Source: Sulfobacillus acidophilus
GTDB lineage: Bacteria; Bacillota; Sulfobacillia; Sulfobacillales; Sulfobacillaceae
Assembly (NCBI GenBank): GCA_003023745.1
Contig: PXYV01000006.1
Location: 16,753 to 80,752 of the forward strand
Direction of reading: 5' to 3'
Length of the DNA stretch: 64,000 bases
The notes beneath the pieces are model-generated. The model had not been told where the DNA came from. It ran no database searches and saw only the letters and a list, made by a program, of their open reading frames with translations. Below, one piece after another: positions 52,361 through 60,544 of this stretch (position 1 is the first letter of the stretch; every line of letters starts with the position of its first letter). The position numbers were made by a program, and so were the translations under genes.

Positions 52361-53923
52361 GTGGGTAAGCTCACCCGAATTCACGCTCACGCGAACAAAT
52401 GGGCGCCGGAACAAAAACTGCAAAGCCTGCAGCGCCATGCCGACGGACAGGCCACAGCCGCAGAGCCGGCGCTGTGGACCGATGAGTGGGCGCGCTGGTT
52501 TGTAGCACAAAATCTCCACCAACTAGTGCGAGCGGTCGGCGACGATCACCTCGTCGCGAACGACGCAACGGTGTGGGCGCGATGCTTAGCGGACGCGCTG
52601 GAGCTCGGCTGGTACCACGACGACCTGTACGGGCTCGCGAGTCGGAACGACCCGCTATTTGTGCCGGTGGATACCGGGAAACTGGTGGCAGATCTCAGCA
52701 ACCAGCTCCGCGACCTCGGCGTCACCGTGGAAAAATCTGTCACTCGGGCGCAGGACCTGCAGACCGCGCTCCGGATGATTCTGCCGCGCCCCCTTGACGG
52801 CAACTGGATTGCGTGGGATCGGACGGCGTGGAATCTTCCCCGGGCTATTCCTTTCGCCAACGGGCTGCTCGACCTGGAGACGTTGCACCTGCGCTCATTG
52901 ACCCGAGACGATCGCATCACGTGGCGGATCCCGTATCGGTGGATCGGCGGCCAGCCCCTCCCCGGTCCGGCGGTGCGGTTCTGGCTTCAGCATTTTCGGA
53001 ACTTGTTTGGCGACGACGCAGAAGCGAAGCTCAAAACGCGGGCGTTACTGGTTCGGTCGGCGGTGGCGCTGGCACCGTGGATTAGGGGAGCCCAGTGGCA
53101 AAAAGCGCTCATGCTCATCGGCCCCGGACAGAACGGCAAAGGCACGTGGATTCGGCTGTGGCAGCGGATTTTGGGCCCCCTCATGCAATCCTTATCCTTG
53201 GCCGCATATGACGACGCTAATCGGTTTGGGTTGACAAACCTCCAACCCGATACGTTGGTGGCAGCCACGCCAGATATGGACGAAAACGCCCGATTACGCG
53301 GCACCGAGCGATGGAAAAAACTTACAGGTGATGATCCGATGGACTGGGAACGCAAACATCGCGACATCATTACGGTGCAGTTCCGAGCGCGCTTATGGCT
53401 GGCGGGCCCGGTGGTGCCCAAGGTGACCGATCGCAGCCACGGAATGTATCGGAGAATAAAGGATACGATCATACTGTTTGACCGAAAGCAGCCCGAGGAT
53501 CCAGGCTATGAGGACGTGATGTCCGTACGGGAAAACATCGAAACGCTGCTGGTGCTCGCGGTGACCCCGTTACACCGCGTAGTGACGGGACAAGAGCCCA
53601 TGCCGGTGCCGGCGTCGGCGGTCGCGGCGTTAGAGGAATATCGCCGGCAGATCGATCCGTGGAGACAGTGGATCGATCCGGACGATGGTTGGCTGATACT
53701 CGACCCGACCGGGTGGGTGGAGACCGACCGCCTCTATGTGGTGTATAAGCGCTGGTATCAGTACTGGACCGGTGAACGATTCCCAGAATACATGCCCCGA
53801 CAAAAGTTCGGCCGCGTGCTCACGGAGCACCTTGGGATGCGGGTGGGGCGCGGAAGCGGAAGCGACAAGGGCTATCGCGGCGTGCGGATTCACCCCCATT
53901 GGGATCGGCGATTCGATGATTAG
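52361..53923 (+). CDS. SF3-type helicase of a phage/plasmid replication protein (D5/P4 type)
   Basis: The 520-residue protein has the D5/primase-C-like region with IPFANGLLDLETLHLRSLT and an SF3 helicase core: Walker A LIGPGQNGKGTWIRLWQ, Walker B-like VAATPDMDEN and a downstream LAGPVVPKVTDRSHGMYRR. The N-terminal region is short and has no clear primase motif, so priming may need another protein. GTG at 52361 follows GGGGGTGAG. It lies after the iteron-like repeats, as expected for replication of a plasmid or phage-like element. Its end overlaps an IS66 gene. Confidence 0.8.
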   Translation: MGKLTRIHAHANKWAPEQKLQSLQRHADGQATAAEPALWTDEWARWFVAQNLHQLVRAVGDDHLVANDATVWARCLADALELGWYHDDLYGLASRNDPLFVPVDTGKLVADLSNQLRDLGVTVEKSVTRAQDLQTALRMILPRPLDGNWIAWDRTAWNLPRAIPFANGLLDLETLHLRSLTRDDRITWRIPYRWIGGQPLPGPAVRFWLQHFRNLFGDDAEAKLKTRALLVRSAVALAPWIRGAQWQKALMLIGPGQNGKGTWIRLWQRILGPLMQSLSLAAYDDANRFGLTNLQPDTLVAATPDMDENARLRGTERWKKLTGDDPMDWERKHRDIITVQFRARLWLAGPVVPKVTDRSHGMYRRIKDTIILFDRKQPEDPGYEDVMSVRENIETLLVLAVTPLHRVVTGQEPMPVPASAVAALEEYRRQIDPWRQWIDPDDGWLILDPTGWVETDRLYVVYKRWYQYWTGERFPEYMPRQKFGRVLTEHLGMRVGRGSGSDKGYRGVRIHPHWDRRFDD

Positions 53924-54326
53924 ATTAGTATGGGCGCAACGGGTGGCCGAGTATCAAGCGAGCGGACTCAGCCAACCGCAGTGGGCGGCCGCCCAGGGGG
54001 TGCCGTTGCGGCGATGGAAGTATGGGCTGCACAAATTTCCCACCGCTGCCACGACGGACCCCGCGCCGGCGGCGCTGACCGTGCGGGTGAGGGCAGTGGC
54101 AATTGGCGTGGAGCGGGATTTCGATCCGCCGTGGATGCAGGCAATTATGCGGGCGCTGACGTCAGGATCCTCGGCCATCCCCAGCGCCCGGTGTCGCTCG
54201 CGGTGGGGGCCACCGATCTGCGACAATCCTTCGACAGTCGGGCCGCAGTGGTCCAGAGCCCGTGTCACGTGGACCCTTGCAGCGCGGCGCTCTTTGTGTT
54301 TTGCAACCGGGAGCGCAATAAACTGA
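53916..54326 (+). CDS. IS66-type accessory protein TnpA (probably frameshifted at its end)
   Basis: The reading starts MIRLVWAQRVAEYQASGLSQ and has PQWAAAQGVPLRRWKYGLHK, the pattern of IS66 TnpA accessory proteins (GLSQ-FC-RG-W). It continues with FDPPWMQAIMRAL, where the family usually ends; the last ~50 residues lie in the wrong frame over tnpB and suggest a lost stop. Its start overlaps the helicase stop by 8 bases, so the IS element begins at or just before the helicase end. Not certain to be expressed. Confidence 0.55.
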   Translation: MIRLVWAQRVAEYQASGLSQPQWAAAQGVPLRRWKYGLHKFPTAATTDPAPAALTVRVRAVAIGVERDFDPPWMQAIMRALTSGSSAIPSARCRSRWGPPICDNPSTVGPQWSRARVTWTLAARRSLCFATGSAIN

Positions 54327-54520
54327 AGATCCTCGAATGGGCGGATCCCGGCTTTTGGCTCCCCGACTTTCGGCTGGAGCGGGGGCGGGTGGCGTGGCCG
54401 ATGACGGCCACGGCATCGCCCCCGGCGATCACCCTCCGTCAACTGCACTGGCTGCTCGACGGCTTGCCGCTGGAACAACCGACCGCGTATCGCCCCCTCC
54501 GGCATCGTCGGATTGTCTGA
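54191..54520 (+). CDS. IS66-type TnpB (Orf2)
   Basis: From about GTG 54191 the frame has SLAVGATDLRQSFDSRAAVV, SAALFVFCNRERNKLKILEW and ITLRQLHWLLDGLPLEQ, the classic IS66 Orf2 features. IS66 TnpB is usually about 115 residues, so 109 fits. The exact start is uncertain since the family has about 10 more residues, which here lie in an open frame with no start. It is followed by a decayed tnpC. Confidence 0.7.
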   Translation: MSLAVGATDLRQSFDSRAAVVQSPCHVDPCSAALFVFCNRERNKLKILEWADPGFWLPDFRLERGRVAWPMTATASPPAITLRQLHWLLDGLPLEQPTAYRPLRHRRIV

Positions 54521-54567
54521 ACAATAACATTTTCGGAAGGACCAGGGATGCCGGCCCTCGGTGTCGA

Positions 54568-55443
54568 ATGATTCCTCTATGATGACACAGACCGCAAGCC
54601 CCCCGACGAAGGGGCCGCGGCAGTTGCCCGCTGAGCACAGCAGGTCGCGGCCCTCACCCTCCGCGTCCCATGGGATGAAGAGCCATGTCGGCTCGCGAAA
54701 CATCGCCAATATGGCGCATCGCCGGCGCGCGCCGATGCCGCGCAGCTCCCGCGCTTTCATGAAGCGGAATCCGAGACCCGCTCGCCGGTGGACGCCCCGC
54801 AGGACACCCTCACCTATGGTGTTGGGCGCATGCGCGGCGGCATTTTGTGGAGGCCCTGCATACCTTGCCCGCCGTAGCCCGCGATGGGCCGAGTGCCATC
54901 CGGGACGGACTGGAGTTCTGCCACACGATCTTCCGGATCGAGCGGGAACTCCGGGACCTGACCCCCGCGGCCCGGCAGGCCGCGCGCCAGACCCGAAGTC
55001 GGCCGGTGCTCGCGCGGTTTGCGCGGTGGCTTCGGACCCAAAAACGGGTGACCTTGCCCCAGAGTCCGTGAGGCCAGGCGGTGACCTGTGGCCTCAATCA
55101 GTGGAAACCCCTGACGCGGTTTCTCGAGGACGGACGCCTGGAGGTCGACAACAACCGGAGCGAACGCGCCATCAAACCCTTGGTGACAGGCCGGAAGCAC
55201 TGGCTCTTCGCGAACACGCCCCGGGGCGCCCAGACGAGTGCCATCGCGTGCAGTCTCATTCACACCGCGAAAGCACACGGCTGGGAACCCCGGGCCTCTC
55301 TCCCATCCCTCTTCGAGCCATGGCCGCCGCGCGATCTCGCGGATCCCGCCAGCGGGGCCGATTGCTTGCCCTGGTCGCCCACGCTGCCGGCTTATGTGAA
55401 AGCGCCGGGTCTAGGTGGGGAGTATTTTACGCTGACGGGTTGA
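54568..55443 (+). pseudogene. Decayed IS66 transposase TnpC
   Basis: Pieces in different frames match IS66 TnpC: CWAHARRHFVEALHTLPAVA, then DGLEFCHTIFRIERELRDL ending in a stop, and (55081-55443) FLEDGRLEVDNNRSERAIKP with LVTGRKHWLFANTPRGAQTS. At least one frameshift and one stop break the gene and the N-terminal part is poor. The element cannot move on its own. A long GC-rich alternate frame over this region is not real. Confidence 0.7.
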
Positions 55444-55523
55444 CGGACAGATTGCGGACAGTTCCGGACAGATTCGAGATCCCACGAAAGCCGCGCCACG
55501 CTTGGGCTCGGACAGACGGACAG
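55444..55523 (+). repeat. Array of five CGGACAG motifs
   Basis: CGGACAG starts at 55444, 55455, 55465, 55509 and 55517. The first three are 10-11 bases apart and the fourth is 44 bases beyond the third, so four lie on one helical face. It is located between the IS66 remnant and a small gene. It looks like a protein-binding array or iterons; the protein is unknown. Confidence 0.6.
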
Positions 55524-55637
55524 ATATTTGGGAGTTTTTTCGTGTAGCGGCGAGTTGGCCCCACATGGTGACTAAAGCGAATTGCGCGACGATTAGTAGG
55601 GGGAGCAGGAGGCCGAAGGCCGGAGGGGAGCGGCAGG

Positions 55638-55805
55638 TTGGACATTCCCATCTGGCGTCAAGGGGACACCATCCAGACCACGCTTTGGTACGAGGAGGAT
55701 CAGCCAATCGCTGAAGGGCGCTTATCATCCGAGGAGGCCGCGGCATTGACGGCGCTACTAGTACCCGGTGTGGTGGTGGAACGATTGGCGTACGCATCCG
55801 ATTGA
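55638..55805 (+). CDS. Uncharacterised 55-residue protein
   Basis: From TTG 55638, with GGGGAG-like sequence 8 bases before, the protein has WRQGDTIQTTLWYEEDQPIA and an acidic/Ala-rich helix and ends LAYASD. No known family is recognised. It is the first of a series of small genes on the same strand that continues to 61.7 kb. The start and reality are uncertain. Confidence 0.4.
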   Translation: MDIPIWRQGDTIQTTLWYEEDQPIAEGRLSSEEAAALTALLVPGVVVERLAYASD

Positions 55806-55863
55806 AGCGCCGTTGAAGTACCAAGGAGTGATCGAACCCAATCTCCATGAAAGGAGGACGACG

Positions 55864-56121
55864 ATGGACGCATGCTGCCGAGATTTTGCCGAAGCCTACG
55901 GCGTCTTTATTATCGATAACCCCGAATGGGAGCCGGATTACGACCCGACGCCACCGGAAGGGACTTCTCGGGATCAACTTCCGACGGCGTATGATGAGCC
56001 GCCCTCGGCGGGCCGCCGGTATGCACTCAGTGATGGCAAGACCTATATGCCGATGACGCGCTGTCCTTTCTGCGGTAAAAGCCATGCGCGCTATTCCCGC
56101 AGATACCAGGCCCGATTTTAG
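55864..56121 (+). CDS. Uncharacterised protein with a CPFCGK zinc-knuckle motif
   Basis: The 85-residue protein starts MDACCRDFAEAYGVFIIDNP and has an acidic middle and a C-terminal MTRCPFCGKSHARYSRR with a single CxxC pair. AAAGGAGG precedes the ATG at 55864. A longer upstream frame to 55768 overlaps the previous gene. It probably binds zinc through CPFC and other Cys residues near the start. Family unknown; phage-type location. Confidence 0.55.
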   Translation: MDACCRDFAEAYGVFIIDNPEWEPDYDPTPPEGTSRDQLPTAYDEPPSAGRRYALSDGKTYMPMTRCPFCGKSHARYSRRYQARF

Positions 56122-56223
56122 GGGTAAGACCGATGCGCTCCATTTGTTGTGACCCTTGGACTTACTTTAGGTTGCACGCTGGCAGTCGGTTAGTAGCGGG
56201 ATAACACGACGAGAGGATGAGGC

Positions 56224-56844
56224 ATGATGCAAGAGAGCGAGTCAACCACAAAGCCCGTGACATGTTGGCGGTATGCTCTGCCGTCCGTGCAGCACCAAGG
56301 CTGGGCGGTTGTGCACGCGGACTCCCACGGGTTCTTCGGCGTCGTCAGCGACTTCGGCAATTATGCGTTTAATTGGACGGCCTTTGGCGACAACTTTCGA
56401 CGGTTCCTGCTGGAGATGGAAGATGACACGGACTATCTGTGCAGCAAACTCGGGAGCCGCACCTACTTTTCCCGCCGCGAGACGGCGCAAGCCTTCCGCG
56501 AACACATTCTCGACTATCGACGCAACGGCTATTACGACAAAGACACGGCGCAAGACCTCTGGCGCACAGTCAACGCGTTTGTAGCCGATGACCGTGAGGC
56601 GGAGTGGCTGGTCGACCACACGAGCGGGAAGCTGCCGGATGGCTGGGAGATGTTGCGGTATGACTATGACCCCCGGTTGCGGGGCTTTGCTCAGCATATC
56701 TGGCCACGATCCGCGCCGAGTTGGACGCGGAGAAGGCATCCGCCTAACGCTCCCCACGGCGTACCAACAACGACACATAGCGCAAGGTACGGGAACTATA
56801 GCCCGAAAGGACACAGATCATGCAGCTCATCAATAAGGCGATAA
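56224..56844 (+). CDS. Phage/plasmid hypothetical protein, probably frameshifted at its end
   Basis: The protein has WAVVHADSHGFFGVVSDFGN and LEMEDDTDYLCSKLGSRTYF and RREGYY-like charged helices, which resemble a family of phage and plasmid hypotheticals (pattern: sequence of D-G-D-F-N-Y then FL-L). In the last 50 codons the frame changes from a match: reading one base earlier gives YLATIRAELDAEKASA ending at 56747. A single-base indel near 56700 is thus likely; the tail in the present frame is Arg/Ser/Pro-rich and overlaps the next gene. Confidence 0.5.
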   Translation: MMQESESTTKPVTCWRYALPSVQHQGWAVVHADSHGFFGVVSDFGNYAFNWTAFGDNFRRFLLEMEDDTDYLCSKLGSRTYFSRRETAQAFREHILDYRRNGYYDKDTAQDLWRTVNAFVADDREAEWLVDHTSGKLPDGWEMLRYDYDPRLRGFAQHIWPRSAPSWTRRRHPPNAPHGVPTTTHSARYGNYSPKGHRSCSSSIRR

Positions 56845-57137
56845 CATGGGTGGACCGTATGTGGCACCGAGAGTCGGATGCCACGACCGTCAGCGCTCCA
56901 AGCCATAGACCGGCAAGAGACAAGCAGAACACCGACACGGTGACGGCCATTCGTCTCTATTATCAGGACTACTACATCCCGTGCTTACCGCCCCACCTGC
57001 CTCCTGATGACGCGCGCGCCGTCATCGAACAGCAGATTCTCGAAATGGAGCTGCCGGAATCGGTTGAACGGGAGATCATGCGGGAGATTCCGCAGTGGTT
57101 GGGTCTTGATAGGGAGGCGGCCCCTGTCGCGGAATGA
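56820..57137 (+). CDS. Uncharacterised 105-residue protein
   Basis: The protein starts MQLINKAITWVDRMWHRESD, has a Ser/Pro linker and then a helical part with LPPDDARAVIEQQILEMELP and EREIMREIPQWLG. A GAAAGGA site stands ahead of the ATG. No family is recognised. If the preceding gene ends by frameshift at 56747, this gene has a normal intergenic gap. Confidence 0.5.
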   Translation: MQLINKAITWVDRMWHRESDATTVSAPSHRPARDKQNTDTVTAIRLYYQDYYIPCLPPHLPPDDARAVIEQQILEMELPESVEREIMREIPQWLGLDREAAPVAE

Positions 57138-57249
57138 CAACCCCTTGGCAAGCCTGGGCTTTCACGCTGAGGATCTTCGCCCGCCTGTTCGTGTTGTTGG
57201 CCAGATGCCGTGTGGGCAGTTCCTGGCGCCGATGTCGTAAGCCTCATCT

Positions 57250-57266
57250 TGCGGCGTCCCGCCGCA
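57250..57266 (+). terminator. Compact GC hairpin between small genes
   Basis: TGCGGCG-TCC-CGCCGCA is a perfect 7-bp hairpin with a 3-base loop. No good T-run follows, so it may be a structured leader for the gene at 57345. Confidence 0.35.
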
Positions 57267-57344
57267 CGATTTGAGGGGTGTTCAGACTCCACGTTCCCCC
57301 GAGGACGCGAGAGGTCTGACATACTTCAAAGGAGGTTGTGACTG

Positions 57345-57932
57345 ATGGCGATTGCCAACGCACCCGACAAAATCTTGGCCGATTTGATTAAGCGGTTTGT
57401 GCGGGCCTTAGACCAGGAGCGCACCAGTCGCTGGGATCAAATCGATGTGGCTGCTCGCATTGCCGAACAATTTGGGTATGTGGGTGTGCGCCGTTTGGTC
57501 GGTGAAGCCGGCTTGGATGCCCGTACCGTGCAGACGTACATCCGTGTGGGCCGCACCTTTCCCCGGACAGTGCGGGCCCAGTTTCCTACGTTGCTGTTTA
57601 CGCACTATCGCGAAGCCTTGCAGAACGCGGCGCTCTTTACGTCCGGTCCCGGCACGGATCCCGTGTGGTGGGCTCAGCAGGCGTTTTACTTTGGCTGGAG
57701 CACCGGCGAACTGCGTCGCCAAGGCCGTTTGCAAATGCCCGTCAATGCGGACGCGGCGCCGGCCGCGGAAGACGTCGTGCATCGAGCCGTCCGGATGGCG
57801 ATGGAAGGACGTCTGGAAGAGGGGAAGATCGAGGCCGCCCTCGCGCAGTACAATGCGTTGTATGCGCCCGTTACGGGCACCGTCCTCACGTTGTGCCGGG
57901 CATCGTATGTGCCGCCGGAAGCCGCTTCTTGA
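57345..57932 (+). CDS. Uncharacterised protein, DNA-binding-like
   Basis: The 195-residue protein has LIKRFVRALDQERTSRWDQI and then IAEQFGYVGVRRLVGEAGLD-ARTVQTYIRVGRTF, a helix-turn-helix-like pattern, and later helical regions with RLEEGKIEAALAQY. AAAGGAGG lies ahead of the ATG at 57345. It could be a regulator or plasmid/phage accessory protein. The HTH is a visual impression only. Confidence 0.5.
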   Translation: MAIANAPDKILADLIKRFVRALDQERTSRWDQIDVAARIAEQFGYVGVRRLVGEAGLDARTVQTYIRVGRTFPRTVRAQFPTLLFTHYREALQNAALFTSGPGTDPVWWAQQAFYFGWSTGELRRQGRLQMPVNADAAPAAEDVVHRAVRMAMEGRLEEGKIEAALAQYNALYAPVTGTVLTLCRASYVPPEAAS

Positions 57933-58021
57933 CCGGAGCGGCCTTCGGTCCGCGGCTGACTAAGACTATTCCCTATCACGGCGTTTTCGGTCCCATCACT
58001 AATGGAAAGGATCTGTGTCTC

Positions 58022-58132
58022 ATGCCTCATGATCCCGTCAATTGCCCCGATCACTACACGTTTGGCGGCATCGAAACGATCGACTATCTCAAGGCGAAGC
58101 TCTCCGCCGAGGAATTTGCCGGTTTTTGCTGA
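58022..58132 (+). pseudogene. Truncated DUF3310 protein
   Basis: The short frame MPHDPVNCPDHYTFGGIETI with DYLKAKLSAEEFAGFC matches the start of phage DUF3310 proteins (DPVN-P-HY-GGIE-ID pattern), which continue for another 50 or more residues with GNVIKYL. Here a TGA at 58130-58132 stops it after 36 residues, and the following sequence in this frame is not similar. The gene is broken. Confidence 0.6.
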
Positions 58133-58254
58133 GGCAATCAAGGGACTCGCGACGCAACGTCCAGGCTGGGAACCCGACACGGCCTACTTCACATGCATCC
58201 TACGGCAAGCCGTTGTCGGAGAAACGGTTCAAGGAACTGTAGGGAGGCGACGGT

Positions 58255-58578
58255 GTGGTCCGCGAATTGAAGATTAGTTCCGAGGATTTCCAAGCTATCT
58301 TGGACGGCAACCTGGCCTACATACTGCAGCGCGAGGACGGCCGATGCTTTGAGGTAGGGGACGTGTTTCTGTTGCGGGAGTGGGTCGGCCGCGAATGGAT
58401 ACAGCGGTCGGTGGACGAAGGCCGAGCCAATATAGCCGATGTCTTACGCGCCATGAGAGGAGACGAGCCGGACTTCACCGGCCGCGCCTGCCGGGTCCGC
58501 GTCACCCACATCCTGCGTGATAGCCTGTGTCTTCGCTTTGGTGCCGTGGCTCTGTCGATTCGATTGGAGGGACAGTAA
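58255..58578 (+). CDS. DUF3850 / ASCH-like protein
   Basis: The 107-residue protein VRELKISSEDFQAILDGN with VGDVFLLREWVGREWI and RACRVRVTHILRDSL matches DUF3850, a PUA/ASCH-type family often carried by phages and thought to bind RNA. GTG at 58255 has GGAGGCGACG upstream. It is followed directly by a mini zinc-ribbon protein and by an ASCH-domain protein, so two putative RNA-binding PUA-like proteins are adjacent. Confidence 0.75.
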   Translation: MVRELKISSEDFQAILDGNLAYILQREDGRCFEVGDVFLLREWVGREWIQRSVDEGRANIADVLRAMRGDEPDFTGRACRVRVTHILRDSLCLRFGAVALSIRLEGQ

Positions 58579-58677
58579 TTGCAACCTTACTGCTCACAAT
58601 GCGGGGCCCAAATGGAGCGATGCCGGAAGTGCGGGAGTTACTACTGTTACGATTGCACGCCGGAAGCCTGCTGGTAA
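58579..58677 (+). CDS. 32-residue double zinc-knuckle mini-protein
   Basis: The tiny protein MQPYCSQCGAQMERCRKCG followed by SYYCYDCTPEACW has eight-ordered cysteines: CxxC, CxxC and CxxC pairs plus one near the end. TTG at 58579 directly follows the DUF3850 stop, with GGAGG 8 bases before. It may bind one or two zinc ions and interact with nucleic acid. It is probably too short for standard gene finders. Confidence 0.55.
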   Translation: MQPYCSQCGAQMERCRKCGSYYCYDCTPEACW

Positions 58678-58711
58678 TCGGCGAAGAACTTGCACGAGGA
58701 GCTGACGGACC

Positions 58712-59068
58712 ATGCGCGGGCTGATCATTCGGCAACCCTGGATTGACCTCATCTTGAATGGCAGGAAACGCTGGGAGATCCGTGGTCAAGCAACCACTAT
58801 GCGCGGCCGGATCGCCCTGATTCAAAGCGGCAGCGGCCTGGTCGTGGGGACGGTCGATCTGGTCGATTGCCTGGCTCTGACACCCGACGACTACTACGAG
58901 GCGGAACCGTTTCACGGCATTCCGCAGCCTATCGACTGTCCATTGCCGTATCCCCGCATCTACGCCTGGGTTCTGGCACGGCCTCATCGGTTTGCTGTGC
59001 CCATTGCCTACCGGCACCCGCAAGGCGCGGTGATTTGGGTGAATTTGCCGCCGCTTGACGTTGAATGA
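58712..59068 (+). CDS. ASCH-domain protein
   Basis: The 118-residue protein MRGLIIRQPWIDLILNGRKR and WEIRGQATTMRGRIALIQSG matches the ASCH domain, an RNA-binding PUA-like fold. LIIRQPWIDLIL and VGTVDLVDC are the core strands. Its start overlaps nothing; AGGAGC-like sequence lies upstream. It is the second PUA-like protein within 500 bases. A role in translation or tRNA handling during phage growth is possible. Confidence 0.85.
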   Translation: MRGLIIRQPWIDLILNGRKRWEIRGQATTMRGRIALIQSGSGLVVGTVDLVDCLALTPDDYYEAEPFHGIPQPIDCPLPYPRIYAWVLARPHRFAVPIAYRHPQGAVIWVNLPPLDVE

Positions 59069-59222
59069 TGATGGCCTGAATGGTCCAGCAGTCGCTTACG
59101 GATTATGGCAACGGCAGCAGATCCAGCCATTGGCGGCGTTGCTGTTTGCGCGTCATGGTGTCCATGCGTCGGAGTAGCGCGCGCTTGAGCTTGTCCTTAG
59201 CGGATTGTTGCCTTGTCCGGAG

Positions 59223-59342
59223 TTATTCTAGTTGGCGGAGCTCTTTCTCGTCTTCCGTGTCCCACTCGCGATCGGTAATCTCCCATCCGAAGTCATCGAG
59301 CGCCCGGACCACGATTTGCAGTTCCTGGAATGTCAGTCGCAT
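59223..59342 (-). CDS. Small 39-residue protein on the opposite strand
   Basis: The minus-strand frame from ATG 59342, with a strong AAGGAGGT site upstream, encodes MRLTFQELQIVVRALDDFGW then EITDREWDTEDEKELRQLE. Beyond the TAA the frame continues with LKRALLRRMDTMTRKQQRRQ, so a stop-codon mutation may have shortened a longer gene. It is the only minus-strand gene in the run. Family unknown. Confidence 0.4.
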   Translation of the reverse strand: MRLTFQELQIVVRALDDFGWEITDREWDTEDEKELRQLE

Positions 59343-59494
59343 CTGGTTCAGACCTCCTTCACTCTTAATAGGGGCATGAGACCCGCAAACATTACAGCTG
59401 ACACGTATTTTGTTCGGACTGTCCACTGGGTGATGGATCCCCATTGGTCTGAATAGAACATTGACTCGTCATCTTCACCAAGGAGGGGTGGTGC

Positions 59495-59974
59495 GTGTCT
59501 CAAACATCCGTCGTCACCGTCACACTATTGCCGCGATGGTTCCCGGGCCGCCGGCGATTCGTGGTATGGAACCATGGCTTCCCGCGCTTGTTGCAGGGAC
59601 CCAACGTGCTGGCCCTGTTGGAAGGGATGACATTAGAGGAATTTCGCCTGGCCGGCGATCCCGAACCCGTCGTGCTGCCGTATCTGTCTCGTGTCCACCC
59701 TTTGCTCCAAGGCGAGCCGGTGCCGCCGCTTTTCGGACCGGGACAGGCGGTGACGATTCACCCAGATCCTCTGGATGATCAACTTGTTCGATGGATCTCC
59801 AGCACGGAAGACCAACAGGCGAACCGGCATATCTCTCTGACTCTGGAGTTTGCCGAGCCACCACAGGCAGCATTCATCGAACTGGTGTCGCTGACATTGC
59901 AAATTGCCGTCAACGGAGACCTTTCCACTACAGAAGGACGGACAAGGCTCCGTGCGCTTGTCGACGCCTATTAA
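59495..59974 (+). CDS. Uncharacterised 159-residue protein
   Basis: The protein starts MSQTSVVTVTLLPRWFPGRR and has RFVVWNHGFPRLLQGPNVL and QAVTIHPDPLDDQLVRW, then a helical C-terminus. GTG at 59495 has AAGGAGG 8 bases before. No family is recognised. It heads a three-gene group that continues to 61081 with short gaps. Confidence 0.6.
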   Translation: MSQTSVVTVTLLPRWFPGRRRFVVWNHGFPRLLQGPNVLALLEGMTLEEFRLAGDPEPVVLPYLSRVHPLLQGEPVPPLFGPGQAVTIHPDPLDDQLVRWISSTEDQQANRHISLTLEFAEPPQAAFIELVSLTLQIAVNGDLSTTEGRTRLRALVDAY

Positions 59975-60043
59975 GCCTGCTCCTGCCTCCCCATGGCTCC
60001 GCGTCCCGCGGACCTTTAATCGATGGCCAAAGGAGTGATGATC

Positions 60044-60523
60044 ATGTCTTCTATCGACGAACAATTCGTGATGGTGGACGGCTCGCCCGCTTTACGCAAA
60101 CTGGCTCAGGACACCGGTTATCGCTTGGCTTTGTGTCCGCGCATTCAGATTCTTACGATTCCCGATCAGTATCCCGATCTCAGCCATTTACAGCAAGACT
60201 ATGCCGATGCGTCGGCCCCGGATCGCCGGCGTTATCAAGCCGAGGATCGCGCCCGGCTCGCCGCGTTTGGCACGACATGGCGGATGATCGGCATTCGGGC
60301 CGTGGCTACCGTGTATATCCCGCAAGGGCCCGACGCCTTTCAGCGGCTGGTAATTCCCTCGATGGGCTGCTTTGGCGTCGAGTCGGACAGCGGCCCTGCG
60401 TACCTGCGCCAGGTGGGCGGCGAGGAACTCGCCAATCTGCGGGGTGTTTTGGCGCTCTTGCACGTGCATGAGCCGGTCGATCAAATCGTGGAATGGGACG
60501 CGGTATTCCAGCAGGCCGTCTAA
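60044..60523 (+). CDS. Uncharacterised 159-residue protein
   Basis: From ATG 60044 (AAAGGAGTG site) the protein has SSIDEQFVMVDGSPALRKLA, then YPDLSHLQQDYADASAPDRR and GTTWRMIGIRAVATVYIPQG. The latter half has a Leu-rich helix VLALLHVHEPVDQIVEW. No motif is recognised. The next gene begins 21 bases later. Confidence 0.6.
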   Translation: MSSIDEQFVMVDGSPALRKLAQDTGYRLALCPRIQILTIPDQYPDLSHLQQDYADASAPDRRRYQAEDRARLAAFGTTWRMIGIRAVATVYIPQGPDAFQRLVIPSMGCFGVESDSGPAYLRQVGGEELANLRGVLALLHVHEPVDQIVEWDAVFQQAV

Positions 60524-60544
60524 CCTCCGAAAGGGGTGACTGTA

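Noticed and set aside
54561..55547. A long GC-rich 328-codon reading frame
   Set aside because: It is Arg/Pro/Ala-rich, runs in a different frame from recognisable IS66 transposase pieces, and has no homology pattern.
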